From contig JAZIHH010000034.1 in the NCBI GenBank assembly GCA_036678685.1, positions 62,001 to 126,000 on the forward strand: 64,000 bases of DNA, written 5' to 3'. Of this stretch, positions 1 through 9,102 are shown piece after piece (position 1 is the stretch's first letter; each line of letters starts with the position of its first letter). A program made the translations under genes and the position numbers. This stretch comes from JAZIHH01 sp036678685. Lineage in GTDB: Bacteria > Bacillota > UBA4882 > UBA10575. Below the pieces are notes generated by a model. That model did no database searches and had not been told where the DNA came from. It saw nothing but the letters and a program-made list of their open reading frames with translations.

Positions 1-638
1 AACCGGTGGGTAAAATAGGGCAGGGGATTCACTTTTTCGCCCTCAATCTCCAGTTCAAAATGGAGATGGTTACCGGTCGCCTGCCCGGTCCGGCCGACTG
101 CGGCAATGACTTCGCCGGCCATGACCTTGTCCTTGACTTTTACGGTCAGAACAGAATTGTGCGCATAATAAGTGCGGAACCCTTCATGTTCCAAGACAAC
201 CAGCATCCCGTAGCCCGTTGCCCAACCGGCAAAGACAACCTCCCCGTCGGCGGCGGCCCGCACCGCTTTTCCTTCCGGCGCAGCCAGATCAATCCCCCAA
301 TGCATTCTTTCTCCCCGCCACCCAAAAGGGGAAGTCAACCGGGCTTCCGTCAAGGGTGCCAGTAAAACCGGCCTGTCAACCCGGGGCGAAGCCACTTCCG
401 CTTTGGGACCGGTTTCTTCCCGGCGGCCGGAGCGGGAAAGAACGGCCTGGGCTTCTTCCGTAACCTCCCCGCCCGGCCAAGACCCGGCTGTCTCCGTCCG
501 GAGGGCGAAAAAAACCGCCGGCTGGGGAGGCCCTTCGCTATTTTCTCCCTTCCCCGCCCGTTGGACGTGGGCCGGTGCAATAAAAACGAGAAGGGAAAAA
601 AAGAGCCAAAAAATAAACCTGCCTTTCGGGATCTTCAT
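1..638 (-). CDS. M23 (LytM-type) peptidase, C-terminus cut by window edge
   Basis: Exported zinc endopeptidase that probably cuts peptidoglycan cross-bridges in the cell envelope. The N-terminus (MKIPKGR followed by a run of F, W, L and V ending near APAHV) is a signal peptide or membrane anchor, followed by a roughly 80-residue low-complexity linker. The catalytic domain then shows the M23 signatures: SPFGWRG, HWGIDLAAPEG (metal His and Asp) and the HLHFE motif (HxH). The ATG at 638 follows a GGGGAGG-like site. The reading frame is still open at base 1, so only the last few residues are missing. It lies downstream of the RACo gene on the same strand, about 108 bp away. Family assignment is firm; the precise substrate bond is not known. 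Confidence 0.9.
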   Translation of the reverse strand, partial: MKIPKGRFIFWLFFSLLVFIAPAHVQRAGKGENSEGPPQPAVFFALRTETAGSWPGGEVTEEAQAVLSRSGRREETGPKAEVASPRVDRPVLLAPLTEARLTSPFGWRGERMHWGIDLAAPEGKAVRAAADGEVVFAGWATGYGMLVVLEHEGFRTYYAHNSVLTVKVKDKVMAGEVIAAVGRTGQATGNHLHFELEIEGEKVNPLPYFTHR

Positions 639-745
639 CTCCCCACCCCTCCCCGGCCGGCCTTACCGTCCTCTCCTCCGGGGTAACTGTTTCCGCCTCC
701 GGCAATGACCAGTAATCATCCCGTCGGCTGTTCCTTCCGGCAGAT

Positions 746-2347
746 TTAGTTTTTGGCGGTTTCTACAGGAAAATAGAGGGCGTTGATAAATTTCTCCTGA
801 TAATATCCTTTGGTTTCCAGGGAGATATGGCACGTTTCCCGGGCCAACCGTTCCATCGCTTTTCTTTTCTCCGGTTCCAAAGCAAGCGTCGCTCCTTCCA
901 AAGCGGCGTTGCCGACAAACTCGATCCGTTCCAAGGCAACTGGAGGCAAAAGTCCAATCTTTAAGGCAGCGGCCGGACTAAGCCCGCTGCCAAAGGCCCC
1001 GGCCAAAAAGACGCGGTCCAAATCGCCTGCCGTGATGCCGGCCTCTTCCAGCAGGGATTCAACGGCCGCCCGCACCGCCCCCTTGGCCAACTGGAGCAGA
1101 CGGATATCTTTTTGGGTAATCGTGATCCCGGTCCGCCGGTCCAAAAGCACCTCCGGGCCGTTTTCGGTAACCCGTACCCGTTCTTTGGTTTCCGGCGGCA
1201 ACTCTTCACTGAGTTCTTCAGGATTTTTCAGCCGCCCCTCCGCGGTGAGCAAACCGGCGGCAAGCAGGGCGGCTGCGATCTCGACCAGGCCGGAACCGGA
1301 AATTCCCCGGGGTTCAATGCCATTTACGGTCTTCAACCGCCAACGGCCTCCGGTCTCAAGGCCGGTGATTGCCCCCGGTTCCGCCCGCATTCCCCAGGTA
1401 ATCCCCTGTCCTTCAAAGGCGGGCCCGGCGGCGGCCGAGGTTGCCCATAACCGGCCGTTCACCGCCAGGATAATCTCGCCGTTGGTACCGAGATCCACCA
1501 GAAGGTTCTTTCCTTCCCGGGCCGCCAGCCCGGTGGCCAAAAGGGCGGCCGTGGCGTCTCCACCGACAAACCCGCCAATCAGCGGGACAAGATAGATCAA
1601 GGCCCGGGGATGGACGGCCAGGCCGAGTTCGGCGCCGGTGGCGGTATAGGCTCCTTTGAATGCCGGACGAAAGGGCGCCCGGCTCAAACTCTCCACCGGC
1701 AAACCCAAAAAAAGATGGCTTATGACCGAATTGCCGGCTGCAACCAGGGTGGTAATTTGTTCCGGTTTGCTCCCTGCTTTGGCCGCGGCTTCCTCTATTA
1801 AAATGTTTATGCCGGAGACCAACATTTTTTGCAGCAAATCTTTTCCTTCTGGGGAGAGCGCCTGTTGCATACGGGTTATGATGTCGGAACCCTTGGCCGT
1901 CTGCGGGTTCAACCTCCCGGCCGTAACCAGCCGCCGGCCGCTTTCCGGTTCCACCAGGGTCACGGCTAACGTAGTGGTCCCCATATCCACGGCGGCCGCT
2001 ACTTCTTCCGCCCTGGCCTTCGCGCCAAGAACAAAAGTGGCCGCTCCCCTGCTTGAATCAGGAGTAATTATGACCTCCGTATCGCCCTCGATGGTCGTCA
2101 GGCAGGCCAGGCGCCAGCCTCTCGCCAACAGGGCGGGGGAAAAATAAGCTTTTTCTTCCGGAGTGGGTGCCGGCAAATCACCCTGAAGCAACAGCCGGCA
2201 GCCGCCGCAGATGCCCCGGCCGCCGCAGGCCAGTTCCAGCCCGATTCCGGCCTTCGCTAAAGCGTCGAGCAGCCGGGTTCCCCGGCGGACCGGATACTCT
2301 TTTTTTTCTCTACCGGTGTTAACCACCAACTTGACAAAGCAGGTCAA
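746..2347 (-). CDS. RACo-like corrinoid reductive activator (2Fe-2S + ASKHA ATPase)
   Basis: ATP-dependent activator that reduces the inactive Co(II) form of corrinoid proteins back to Co(I), acting in the cytoplasm. The N-terminal 90 residues are a plant-type [2Fe-2S] ferredoxin with C41-x5-C47-x2-C50 and a later Cys in RLACL. A linker follows, then a DUF4445/ASKHA ATPase domain with AVDMGTTTLAV and LVDLGTNGEI phosphate-binding motifs. I chose the TTG at 2347 (MTCFVKLVV) because AGGAGG sits 7 bases upstream. A longer reading would overlap the ylxP gene and add unconserved sequence. The protein is 533 aa, normal for the family. It closes an operon with a PocR/AraC regulator and a corrinoid protein, its likely substrate. 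It resembles the activators of methyltransferase systems and AcsV-type proteins. Confidence 0.9.
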   Translation of the reverse strand: MTCFVKLVVNTGREKKEYPVRRGTRLLDALAKAGIGLELACGGRGICGGCRLLLQGDLPAPTPEEKAYFSPALLARGWRLACLTTIEGDTEVIITPDSSRGAATFVLGAKARAEEVAAAVDMGTTTLAVTLVEPESGRRLVTAGRLNPQTAKGSDIITRMQQALSPEGKDLLQKMLVSGINILIEEAAAKAGSKPEQITTLVAAGNSVISHLFLGLPVESLSRAPFRPAFKGAYTATGAELGLAVHPRALIYLVPLIGGFVGGDATAALLATGLAAREGKNLLVDLGTNGEIILAVNGRLWATSAAAGPAFEGQGITWGMRAEPGAITGLETGGRWRLKTVNGIEPRGISGSGLVEIAAALLAAGLLTAEGRLKNPEELSEELPPETKERVRVTENGPEVLLDRRTGITITQKDIRLLQLAKGAVRAAVESLLEEAGITAGDLDRVFLAGAFGSGLSPAAALKIGLLPPVALERIEFVGNAALEGATLALEPEKRKAMERLARETCHISLETKGYYQEKFINALYFPVETAKN

Positions 2348-2405
2348 AGGCAGTCCTCCTATGAAAAAGGCGGGAACGGGTTTTCCCCCGGCCCGCCGTC
2401 CCCGC

Positions 2406-2687
2406 CTACCACCATTCAATAGAAAAATCCGTCAGTTCCCCCCGCCCGTCTTTCTCCACCAACTGTAAAATACTCATAAATACCCGGTGGATCTGATCCC
2501 GGCTGGTGCCGACAGCGGCGACCGCCAACCCGGAAAAGCGCTTTTCGTCTTGAAAATCCACTTCCGCTACGGAAACATTGAACCGGTCCCGGATTTTTCC
2601 TTGTATACTTTTGATGATCCGACGCTTGTCCTTAAGGGAAAAAGTCTCCGGCAACCTTAATTCCAGCCTGCACAGACCGACGATCAT
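2406..2687 (-). CDS. ylxP: DUF503 / YlxP family protein
   Basis: Small cytoplasmic protein of the DUF503 (YlxP) family, 93 aa. The family is linked to ribosome maturation because ylxP usually sits between infB and rbfA; no biochemical activity is firmly assigned. Family features visible here are an N-terminal strand (MIVGLCRLELRLP), the SLKDKRRIIKSI helix and the NVSVAEVDFQD core. It lies 9 bp downstream of the corrinoid gene and about 58 bp before the RACo start, so it is co-transcribed with corrinoid genes instead of the usual infB neighbourhood. That placement is unusual, but I would not infer a corrinoid role from it alone. Confidence 0.85.
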   Translation of the reverse strand: MIVGLCRLELRLPETFSLKDKRRIIKSIQGKIRDRFNVSVAEVDFQDEKRFSGLAVAAVGTSRDQIHRVFMSILQLVEKDGRGELTDFSIEWW

Positions 2688-2696
2688 ACCGGCTGA

Positions 2697-3332
2697 TTAA
2701 GCGCTCACTTTTTGGCGGGCGAGTTCGGCGGCGGAAGCAGCATCCGGCGCGTACAGGTCGGCTCCGATGGAAAGGGCAAAGTTTTCGGTTACCGGCGCGC
2801 CGCCTACCATGATAAGGAGATTTTGCCGCAGCCCTTTTTTCTCTACGGCTTTGATTACTTTCTCCATGTTGGTCATCGTGGTAGTTAAGAGAGCCGACAT
2901 GGCCAGAATGTCGGGTTTTTCCTCTTCTACCTTGGCCAAAAACTGTTCCGTCGAAACATCGACGCCAAGATCTAAAACCTCAAAACCGACACTTTCAAAC
3001 ATGATTCTCACCAAATTCTTACCGATGTCATGGAGATCTCCCTCCACCGTGCCGATGACCACTTTGCCAATGGTCTTCATCTGCCCCTCAACCATGTACG
3101 GTTTGAGTACTTCCATCCCGGCGTTCATGGCGCGCGAGGCAATCAAAACATCCGGAACATAAACCTCGTTAACCTTAAATTTGGCGCCGATCACGGACAT
3201 GCCGGCCAACAATCCCTCGTCGATGATGGTCTGGGGATCATGCCCTTCCTCCAAGGCTTTTTTCACTGTTTCCTGTATCTCTTTGGCCCGTCCCTGTTGC
3301 AACAATTCGGAAATCTGTTCCAAAATACTCAT
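2697..3332 (-). CDS. Corrinoid (B12-binding) methyl carrier protein
   Basis: Cobalamin-binding carrier of the MtbC/MttC/MtaC type that shuttles a methyl group between two methyltransferases in the cytoplasm. Residues 1-85 form the helical B12-binding-2 cap. Residues 88-211 form the Rossmann B12 domain with D99-L-H101-D-I-G104, where His101 is the lower axial cobalt ligand, plus the downstream SALLTTTM and GGAPV segments. At 211 aa it has the length typical of methylamine or methanol corrinoid proteins. Its ATG overlaps the stop of the AraC-type regulator by 4 bases (translational coupling), and RACo follows two genes later. No substrate-specific methyltransferase is present, so the methyl donor cannot be named. 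Confidence 0.92.
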   Translation of the reverse strand: MSILEQISELLQQGRAKEIQETVKKALEEGHDPQTIIDEGLLAGMSVIGAKFKVNEVYVPDVLIASRAMNAGMEVLKPYMVEGQMKTIGKVVIGTVEGDLHDIGKNLVRIMFESVGFEVLDLGVDVSTEQFLAKVEEEKPDILAMSALLTTTMTNMEKVIKAVEKKGLRQNLLIMVGGAPVTENFALSIGADLYAPDAASAAELARQKVSA

Positions 3333-4600
3333 GCCTGCACTCTCTCCTTTCGTATTCTCAATCCTTGCGTTTTTCGAAACTCGCCGGGAGAAATGTTTTC
3401 TATTTTCTTAAAAACCTTGCTGAAATAACTCTGATCCTGAAATCCTACCAGCCCTGCGACCTCCACTAAAGGAATGTCATTGTTAAGCAAATATTTTTTG
3501 CTGTTTTCCACCCGCAACATATTTAAATAGGTGCTGAAATTGCATTTCATTTCTTCCTTAAAAATTTTACTGAAATAGGAAGGGCTCAAGTTTACCTCCC
3601 TGGCAACCTCTTCCAGGGTAATCTTTTTCATATAATTTTTTCGCAGGTAAGCCACGGCTTTGTAAATAATATCAATGTTCTTTACGCCGGCAAGATTGAA
3701 CACGCAATCCGTAAATCGGGCCATCACTTTGGAAAGGAGGTGGGCAATGTCATAAAAATTGTCCAAATTGTTAATCTCCCGGAGATACTCGTAGTTGAGA
3801 CCGAAAATAAGCTCATTGTCGGCGCCCCCCTCCAAAGCCGCCCGGGACAATAAAACCACAAGTTCCAAAACGCGGATTTTAACCTGATCTATCTCATTGC
3901 CTTGGGTGAAAAAGATGTAGCCGAAAATTTCATTAAGGATTTCCTGCGCGCCGGGTTTATCCCCGAGCCGGATCCGGTTGATTAATTCTTTTTCTTTTTC
4001 CAAAGGATAGTTTCTCTCTTTTTTTCCTTTCAAATCTTGCAGCACTTCAGCAAGGGAAGCCTGCTGTTGATAGAATTTTTTCCGGTCGTCAAGGGCATGA
4101 TGAAACTTCGAAAGGTGGGAAGCAATAGCAAAAAGGATGGCCGCCATATCATTGACCTCGTGGGGAGGGAAATAAGGTACCCGTTCCAGCTTTTTGCGGA
4201 GAGAACGAACTTCCGCGGCGGTCAATCCATTCTTAAGAAGAATCTCTTCAATTAACGCATCTTCCAGGGTGCTCATTAATACCGGACCGGCGACCAACGC
4301 ACACTTAAGCCGGAAGTCTTCCATCACCGGGGCTGCCCAGTGAACGAGGCCGAAGGGGCAAAAGTAAATATAAGCCTCACCAAAACGTTCCGCTTGGTAA
4401 CTTCCGTATAAGTGGGCATGATAGCATTTCTCTTTCCGCTCCTCTTTTTTCTGAATAACCCGGCAAAATTCATGGGGACAATAAAGATCCGCGGCCGGGA
4501 TGAGCGTTTTTCCCTTGTTGTCAATAACAAACGTAACGACTCCGGTCGTACGCGCATAGGCCCGGCAAAGCCGGTCCATTCCTGTGTAATCGCGCGGCAT
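3329..4600 (-). CDS. PocR-domain AraC-family transcription regulator
   Basis: DNA-binding regulator of 423 aa. The N-terminal third is a PocR-type sensory domain with a Cys-rich pattern (CPHEFCRVIQ, then KEKCYHAH and YFCPFGLVHWAAPV) known from regulators of propanediol and methyl-group use. The middle is helical. The last 100 residues hold two AraC helix-turn-helix motifs (TLEEVAREVNLSPSYFSKIFKEE and a second around VAGLVGFQDQSYFSKVFKK). The ATG at 4600 has GGGTGA 6 bases upstream. It is the first gene of the corrinoid/ylxP/RACo operon and probably controls it in response to a methylated substrate. The ligand is unknown. PocR domains are thought to bind small hydrocarbon derivatives. Confidence 0.9.
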   Translation of the reverse strand: MPRDYTGMDRLCRAYARTTGVVTFVIDNKGKTLIPAADLYCPHEFCRVIQKKEERKEKCYHAHLYGSYQAERFGEAYIYFCPFGLVHWAAPVMEDFRLKCALVAGPVLMSTLEDALIEEILLKNGLTAAEVRSLRKKLERVPYFPPHEVNDMAAILFAIASHLSKFHHALDDRKKFYQQQASLAEVLQDLKGKKERNYPLEKEKELINRIRLGDKPGAQEILNEIFGYIFFTQGNEIDQVKIRVLELVVLLSRAALEGGADNELIFGLNYEYLREINNLDNFYDIAHLLSKVMARFTDCVFNLAGVKNIDIIYKAVAYLRKNYMKKITLEEVAREVNLSPSYFSKIFKEEMKCNFSTYLNMLRVENSKKYLLNNDIPLVEVAGLVGFQDQSYFSKVFKKIENISPGEFRKTQGLRIRKERVQA

Positions 4601-4704
4601 CTGTGTTCACCCTTAATCCCATTATAACGTGCAGGCAAATATAATTATTGTAGTTTTTTTTTATTTATGGTAAAAAATCATGTACTAATCGGGGTTTAGG
4701 AGGA

Positions 4705-5991
4705 TTACGCTTCCCGGTTCATCCGGCTTAAGATGCTTTCGGCAAAAGAGGAGTTAAGAATCAGAGACTGGAGTTCTTCATTGGATTCGGTGTTGGCCAA
4801 GCGGTCCAGAATAAGTTCCATCGTCTCCGCCGGTCCCTGGTTGGCAATGACTTTCCGTAAAACCCAGGTGGTTTCCAGTTCTCTGGTGGTAAAGAGCAAC
4901 TCTTCTTTACGTGTGCCGGAGCGAATAATATCAATGGCCGGAAAAATTCGCCGGTCCGCCAGTTTCCGGTCCAGGTGCAACTCCATATTTCCGGTGCCTT
5001 TAAACTCCTCATAAATAACTTCATCCATCCTGCTGCCGGTTTCCACAAGGGCGGTGGCGATGATCGTCAGACTCCCCCCTTCTTCCACATTACGGGCGGC
5101 GCCGAAGAAGCGCTTGGGTTTATGCAGGGCGCCGGGATCAACACCCCCGGAAAGGGTCCGCCCGCTCGGGGGTTCCACCAGGTTATAGGCCCTGGCCAGC
5201 CTGGTGATGGAGTCCAGCAGGATCACGACGTCCTTTTGCTGTTCCACCAGCCTCTTTGCCCTTTCCAGGATTAATTCCGCAACGCGGACATGATTCTCCG
5301 CCGGCTGGTCAAAGGTGGAACTGACCACTTCGCCCTTGACCGAGCGTTCCATGTCGGTCACTTCCTCCGGACGCTCGTCAATCAACAAAACAATCAGGTG
5401 GATCTCCGGGTGATTCACCTCCAGGCTGTGGGCGATTTTTTTGAGAAGGGTGGTTTTGCCGGCCTTCGGCGGCGATACCACCATCCCCCGCTGTCCTTTG
5501 CCGATCGGGGCAATAAGATCCACGATCCGTATGGCCATATCACGGTTTTTGGTTTCCAGTCTTATTCTCGCCCGGGGATAGATGGGGGTCAATTCATCAA
5601 AATGAACGCGTTCCACCAATTCATCGGGATCTTGGTAATTTACGGCTTGAATCTTAAGCAGGGAAAAATACCGTTCTGTCTCTTTGGGGGGCCGGATTTG
5701 GCCGGCCACCAGATCCCCGGTGCGAAGATGAAAACGGCGGATCTGGGAAGCGGAAACATATATATCCCCCGGTCCTGCCGTATAATTTTCGACCCGCAAA
5801 AAGCCGAAGCCTTCCGGTAAAATTTCCAAAACTCCCTGGGAAAAAATCCTTCCCTCCTGGGTGGCAAGGACTTTGAGGAGTTCAAAAATGAGTTCTCGCT
5901 TCCGGTAATGAATGTAATTTTCGATCTTCAACTCTCTGGCCATCGCCTGTAACTGAACAAGTGTTTTCCCTTCCAGTTCTGCTAATTCCAT
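4705..5991 (-). CDS. rho: Transcription termination factor Rho
   Basis: Hexameric RNA-dependent ATPase/helicase that ends transcription at C-rich unstructured RNA. At 428 aa it has the compact Firmicutes length. Order of domains: an N-terminal Rho_N helical domain (LAELEGKTLVQLQAMAREL), an OB/cold-shock RNA-binding domain (about 50-120), then the RecA-type motor with Walker A PPKAGKTTLLKK, Walker B VVILLDSITR, the Q-loop and the RTLSGGVDP region. The ATG at 5991 is preceded by GGGGTGAGGG. It lies about 165 bp after cheB on the same strand. No intrinsic terminator is visible just after its stop. Confidence 0.98.
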   Translation of the reverse strand: MELAELEGKTLVQLQAMARELKIENYIHYRKRELIFELLKVLATQEGRIFSQGVLEILPEGFGFLRVENYTAGPGDIYVSASQIRRFHLRTGDLVAGQIRPPKETERYFSLLKIQAVNYQDPDELVERVHFDELTPIYPRARIRLETKNRDMAIRIVDLIAPIGKGQRGMVVSPPKAGKTTLLKKIAHSLEVNHPEIHLIVLLIDERPEEVTDMERSVKGEVVSSTFDQPAENHVRVAELILERAKRLVEQQKDVVILLDSITRLARAYNLVEPPSGRTLSGGVDPGALHKPKRFFGAARNVEEGGSLTIIATALVETGSRMDEVIYEEFKGTGNMELHLDRKLADRRIFPAIDIIRSGTRKEELLFTTRELETTWVLRKVIANQGPAETMELILDRLANTESNEELQSLILNSSFAESILSRMNREA

Positions 5992-6157
5992 TCCCTCACC
6001 CCAGTCATTTTTGATCTTTTTATCTTTTCTTTAATCTCAGCAACTCTTTAATCTCCGCAACCAACTATAAACCGGAACAAATTCAACCGGCAGGCTGTTA
6101 CCCGCTTTGTAATAAACCAAGGGTTTCCCCTAAAAATCAATAAGGAGGGGATATACT

Positions 6158-7216
6158 TTATTTCATTTGTGTGGAACAAACCCGTCCGGAAATAAGCCGG
6201 CAAATGAAATCCGGAATTTCGGTCAGAGGTAAAAGAAACTCTACCGCACCAAGTTTTACCGCCTCCTTCGGCATGCCGTATATGACACAGGTTTCCGGGG
6301 ATTCTGCTATCGTGCGGGAGCCGGCTTCCCGCAAACGGAGCAGGCCGCGGGCGCCGTCAGCACCCATCCCGCTTAACAAAACCCCGATCGCCCGGTTTTG
6401 ATAGGTTTCAGCCACGGAAAAGAACAGTTCGTCCACGGACGGCCGGTACAAGCGTTCCTCCTCGGAGAGCCGGACCTGTACCAGTTCATTTTTTCCGCGG
6501 GCCACCCGCATCTGCAGGCCGCCGGGGGCCACCAGCACTGTTCCGGGAAGAACATAATCTTCTTCTTCGGCTTTTTTAACCCGGAGCGGCCCCATGTTGT
6601 TGAGACGGGCGGCAAAAATGTCAATAAACTCTTTGGGCATATGCTGCGCGATCACAACACCGAGAGGAAAATCGGGTGGAAGATGAGTAAGGATGAATTG
6701 AAGAGCACGGGGTCCGCCGGTGGAAGCCCCCAAGGCCAAAATCTGTGGGTGGTTTTCTTCCAAAACAGCGGGGACAACCGGGATCTCTTTTTTGGGTAAT
6801 TCCCGGATGCGGTCGACCCGGACCCGGGCGGCGGCTTTGACTTTCTCCCGCAATATCTCCTTAATCTGCCAAAGATCCGCTGTAGGCCTGGGTCCCGGTT
6901 TGGTGACAAAATCAACCGCCCCGAGTTCCAAAGCTTTCAAAGTTTCTTCTGAATCTCCCCGCGCCCATGAACTGACGATCACCACCGGCAAAGGGTTTTT
7001 CTTCATTAAATGCGACAAAAAGGAGAGTCCGTCCATGCGGGGCATTTCCAAATCCAGCGTGATCACTTGCGGGGGGTAAAATTCCATTTTTTTAAGGGCA
7101 TCTTCACCGTCTGTGGCTACGGCAACGACCTCAAGATCCGGATCGGTCTCCAATATCTCTTTGAGGACCTGACGCATAAAAGCGGAATCATCAACCACCA
7201 TTACCTTAATGGCCAA
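6158..7216 (-). CDS. cheB: Chemotaxis protein-glutamate methylesterase/deamidase CheB
   Basis: Removes methyl groups from, and deamidates, chemoreceptor glutamates during adaptation. Residues 1-125 form a response-regulator receiver with acidic pair D9/D10 and phospho-acceptor D55 in TLDLEMPRMDG. The C-terminal 190 residues form the methylesterase with its Ser-His-Asp triad: LGASTGGP, AQHMPKEF and LLSGMGADG. Length 352 aa is standard. The TTG at 7216 is the only start that keeps the first receiver strand; its ribosome site (GAAAGGG) is weak. No other che or receptor genes lie nearby, so it is an orphan here. It follows an exported protein by about 87 bp and may be co-transcribed with it. Confidence 0.95.
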   Translation of the reverse strand: MAIKVMVVDDSAFMRQVLKEILETDPDLEVVAVATDGEDALKKMEFYPPQVITLDLEMPRMDGLSFLSHLMKKNPLPVVIVSSWARGDSEETLKALELGAVDFVTKPGPRPTADLWQIKEILREKVKAAARVRVDRIRELPKKEIPVVPAVLEENHPQILALGASTGGPRALQFILTHLPPDFPLGVVIAQHMPKEFIDIFAARLNNMGPLRVKKAEEEDYVLPGTVLVAPGGLQMRVARGKNELVQVRLSEEERLYRPSVDELFFSVAETYQNRAIGVLLSGMGADGARGLLRLREAGSRTIAESPETCVIYGMPKEAVKLGAVEFLLPLTEIPDFICRLISGRVCSTQMK

Positions 7217-7303
7217 TAGAACCAGCCCTTTCTTGCTGTTTCTTTTTTCTCTTTTCTTCCGACAACATCTCCGTTCTTTTTGGATTTTCTCCCTTTACCG
7301 TGG

Positions 7304-7891
7304 CTATTCCAGGGGGAAAAATGTTCTGACCCGCCCGTCGGAGGCGAGTAAAAGATAGCCGGTCATCCCGGGAAACAACCCCGCCCCGTCCTCCGGATAA
7401 TACCATACCACCGTAGTTTCTCCGGGGTTTTCCAAACCTCTTACCGTAACCAAAGATCTTCCTCCGTCCGCTTCTTCAATTTTGAGAATTTTCACCTCGC
7501 CCCCGAGATACCAGCCGGCAACCAAATGCAGTTTTCCGTCGGGAAGAAAATACAGGCAGGCGTAGAAATAGCAACCCGGCGCCACCGGTTTTAAGGCCGC
7601 ATTTTCTCCCGGCCGGCCGTTGACAAAGACCAAACAATCGTTTACCGGATAGAAGCACTCCTCCCCGCCATCCCGGCGGATGATCAAGTAATCCTTTTCA
7701 GCGGCAATGATTTCTCCCTTTTCTTGGCGCAGCGGGCCGTGGCGTTCTTCTTCCACGGCCAACAATCCGGTGAATCTGCAGGTGTCGGGGAGAATGAGAC
7801 CGGCGGGGGTAGCCTGCGCCCGGTGGAACCCGGCAAGAAGCAGGGCCGGTAAGAACAATAAAAAACAAAACCGGCTGTGGCTGTGTGTCAT
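7304..7891 (-). CDS. Exported protein of unknown function
   Basis: I do not recognise a family. The protein is 195 aa with a clear signal peptide (MTHSHSRF followed by LLFLPALLLAGF, cleavage probably near AQATP). The mature part is rich in beta-strand patterns (EGEIIAAEKDYLIIRR, CYFYACLYFLPDGKLHLVAGWYLGG, TVRGLENPGETTVVWYYPEDG), suggesting small repeated beta units acting outside the membrane. The ATG at 7891 is supported by AGGAGG 8 bases upstream; a longer reading frame would overlap the preceding gene's end. It sits directly after the Omp85-like gene on the same strand, so an envelope role is plausible but unproven. Confidence 0.7.
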   Translation of the reverse strand: MTHSHSRFCFLLFLPALLLAGFHRAQATPAGLILPDTCRFTGLLAVEEERHGPLRQEKGEIIAAEKDYLIIRRDGGEECFYPVNDCLVFVNGRPGENAALKPVAPGCYFYACLYFLPDGKLHLVAGWYLGGEVKILKIEEADGGRSLVTVRGLENPGETTVVWYYPEDGAGLFPGMTGYLLLASDGRVRTFFPLE

Positions 7892-7979
7892 GGTATAAAC
7901 CTCCTTCTGTAACCATTCTAGGCATTCATCCGGAGGTTTATACCCGGGCTGCATCCGTTGGCAAAAGGGGAAACTTCGC

Positions 7980-9095
7980 TTAAAAAACTTCACCCAAACT
8001 AAAATGCCAGCGCGGCTTTTCTTCCGGGTCCAGGGGCAGGGCATAATCTATGCCCACCAGCAACCCGCCGAGGAAAAATTTTATACCCGCACCCCACGAG
8101 GCGGCAGGTTCCGGGTTAAGGGGCAATTCGTTCTGCCAAATTTGTCCGGCATCCAAAAAAAGCGAACCGATCACCGCAAAATTACCAATGTTATAGTATG
8201 AACCGGGATGAAGCAAAGCTCTCAGTTCGATATTGCCCAGTAAAAATCCGTCGCCGTTAAACCGGTAAAGAGGATAACCCCGCAGCACCGAATCGGCCAG
8301 TTCCCACAGGGTCCCTTCATTGACCAGGTTGCCGAGCCCGCTCAGGTTGGCCTGCTGAATACCGCCGATCGTAAAACCCCGTTGCGACGGGTACCGGCCC
8401 CAAATCTTGCCTCCCCGCAGACTGACGATGGCCGAAAACCGGTCACCGAACGGGAGGTAACTCCGCCGGTCCGCTTCCAGTTTATAATAATGATAACCGG
8501 AATTGAAAACGGGCAAAGCCCCTCCCACGCTTATATACTCCCTGTTTCCCCTTTGCGCCAAAAAGGTAAAATTATCTTTGAGCGCCGTAGCCTCCCAGCC
8601 GAAAATAGTCCCTGCTTCCACCGGCTCCGGAAAGGCGGAGGCGACAGCCATGGGAGCAAATTTTTCCCACTGCAACCGCAAATTAAGCCGGGTTTCGTTG
8701 GTCCGCCGGTAACAGCCGAGAAGGCTGATCCCGGTCTGTTCCTCCCAGAACGCGGTATCCCAGAGAGGCCCGCCGTTGACCGGCATGGAGTAAAAATTGA
8801 TCCCGGTCGACCATTTATAATGGTGCCGGGTATAGCCTAAGACGTAGTATAAAATATCTTCCTTCTGGTCGGCCCAGAGGAAAAACTGAAGCTCCTGGTC
8901 GCGGAGGACACTGCTCATCCGGCCGTAGGTGATCGTTTGCCATCCCCCGTCATAAAATAAGAACGGAATGAGATACTCCATCTCCAGTTGGGGGCGGTAT
9001 TCTTCCCAGGGAACTTCCGCCAGCACCCGGGCGGGGCGGCTCCCCTGGAAAAACAGGGCGAAAACAACCAGCAGAACAGTGATTACTCTCTTCAA
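7980..9095 (-). CDS. Omp85/BamA-type outer-membrane barrel, no POTRA
   Basis: Predicted 371-aa outer-membrane beta-barrel related to the C-terminal 'surface antigen' domain of BamA/TamA. After a signal peptide (MKRVITVLLVVFALFF, cleavage near VLA) the protein is a run of amphipathic strands with aromatic belts. It contains an RGYPLYRFNGDGFLLGNIELR stretch matching the (V/I)RG(Y/F) lid-loop and strand region of Omp85 proteins, and it ends in Phe (WHFSLGEVF), the usual barrel signature. There is no space for POTRA domains. The TTG at 9095 is 8 bp after the stop of the peptidase-MA/propeller gene, with a purine-rich site between, so the two are translationally coupled. This implies that the organism has an outer membrane. 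Omp85 membership is probable; the specific role is unknown. Confidence 0.75.
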   Translation of the reverse strand: MKRVITVLLVVFALFFQGSRPARVLAEVPWEEYRPQLEMEYLIPFLFYDGGWQTITYGRMSSVLRDQELQFFLWADQKEDILYYVLGYTRHHYKWSTGINFYSMPVNGGPLWDTAFWEEQTGISLLGCYRRTNETRLNLRLQWEKFAPMAVASAFPEPVEAGTIFGWEATALKDNFTFLAQRGNREYISVGGALPVFNSGYHYYKLEADRRSYLPFGDRFSAIVSLRGGKIWGRYPSQRGFTIGGIQQANLSGLGNLVNEGTLWELADSVLRGYPLYRFNGDGFLLGNIELRALLHPGSYYNIGNFAVIGSLFLDAGQIWQNELPLNPEPAASWGAGIKFFLGGLLVGIDYALPLDPEEKPRWHFSLGEVF

Positions 9096-9102
9096 TTCCC
9101 CA

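Noticed and set aside
810..1595. Long plus-strand frame opposite the RACo gene (261 codons)
   Set aside because: It is antisense to a well-recognised protein, Ser/Arg/Pro-rich and without a family or ribosome site; a typical GC-driven shadow.
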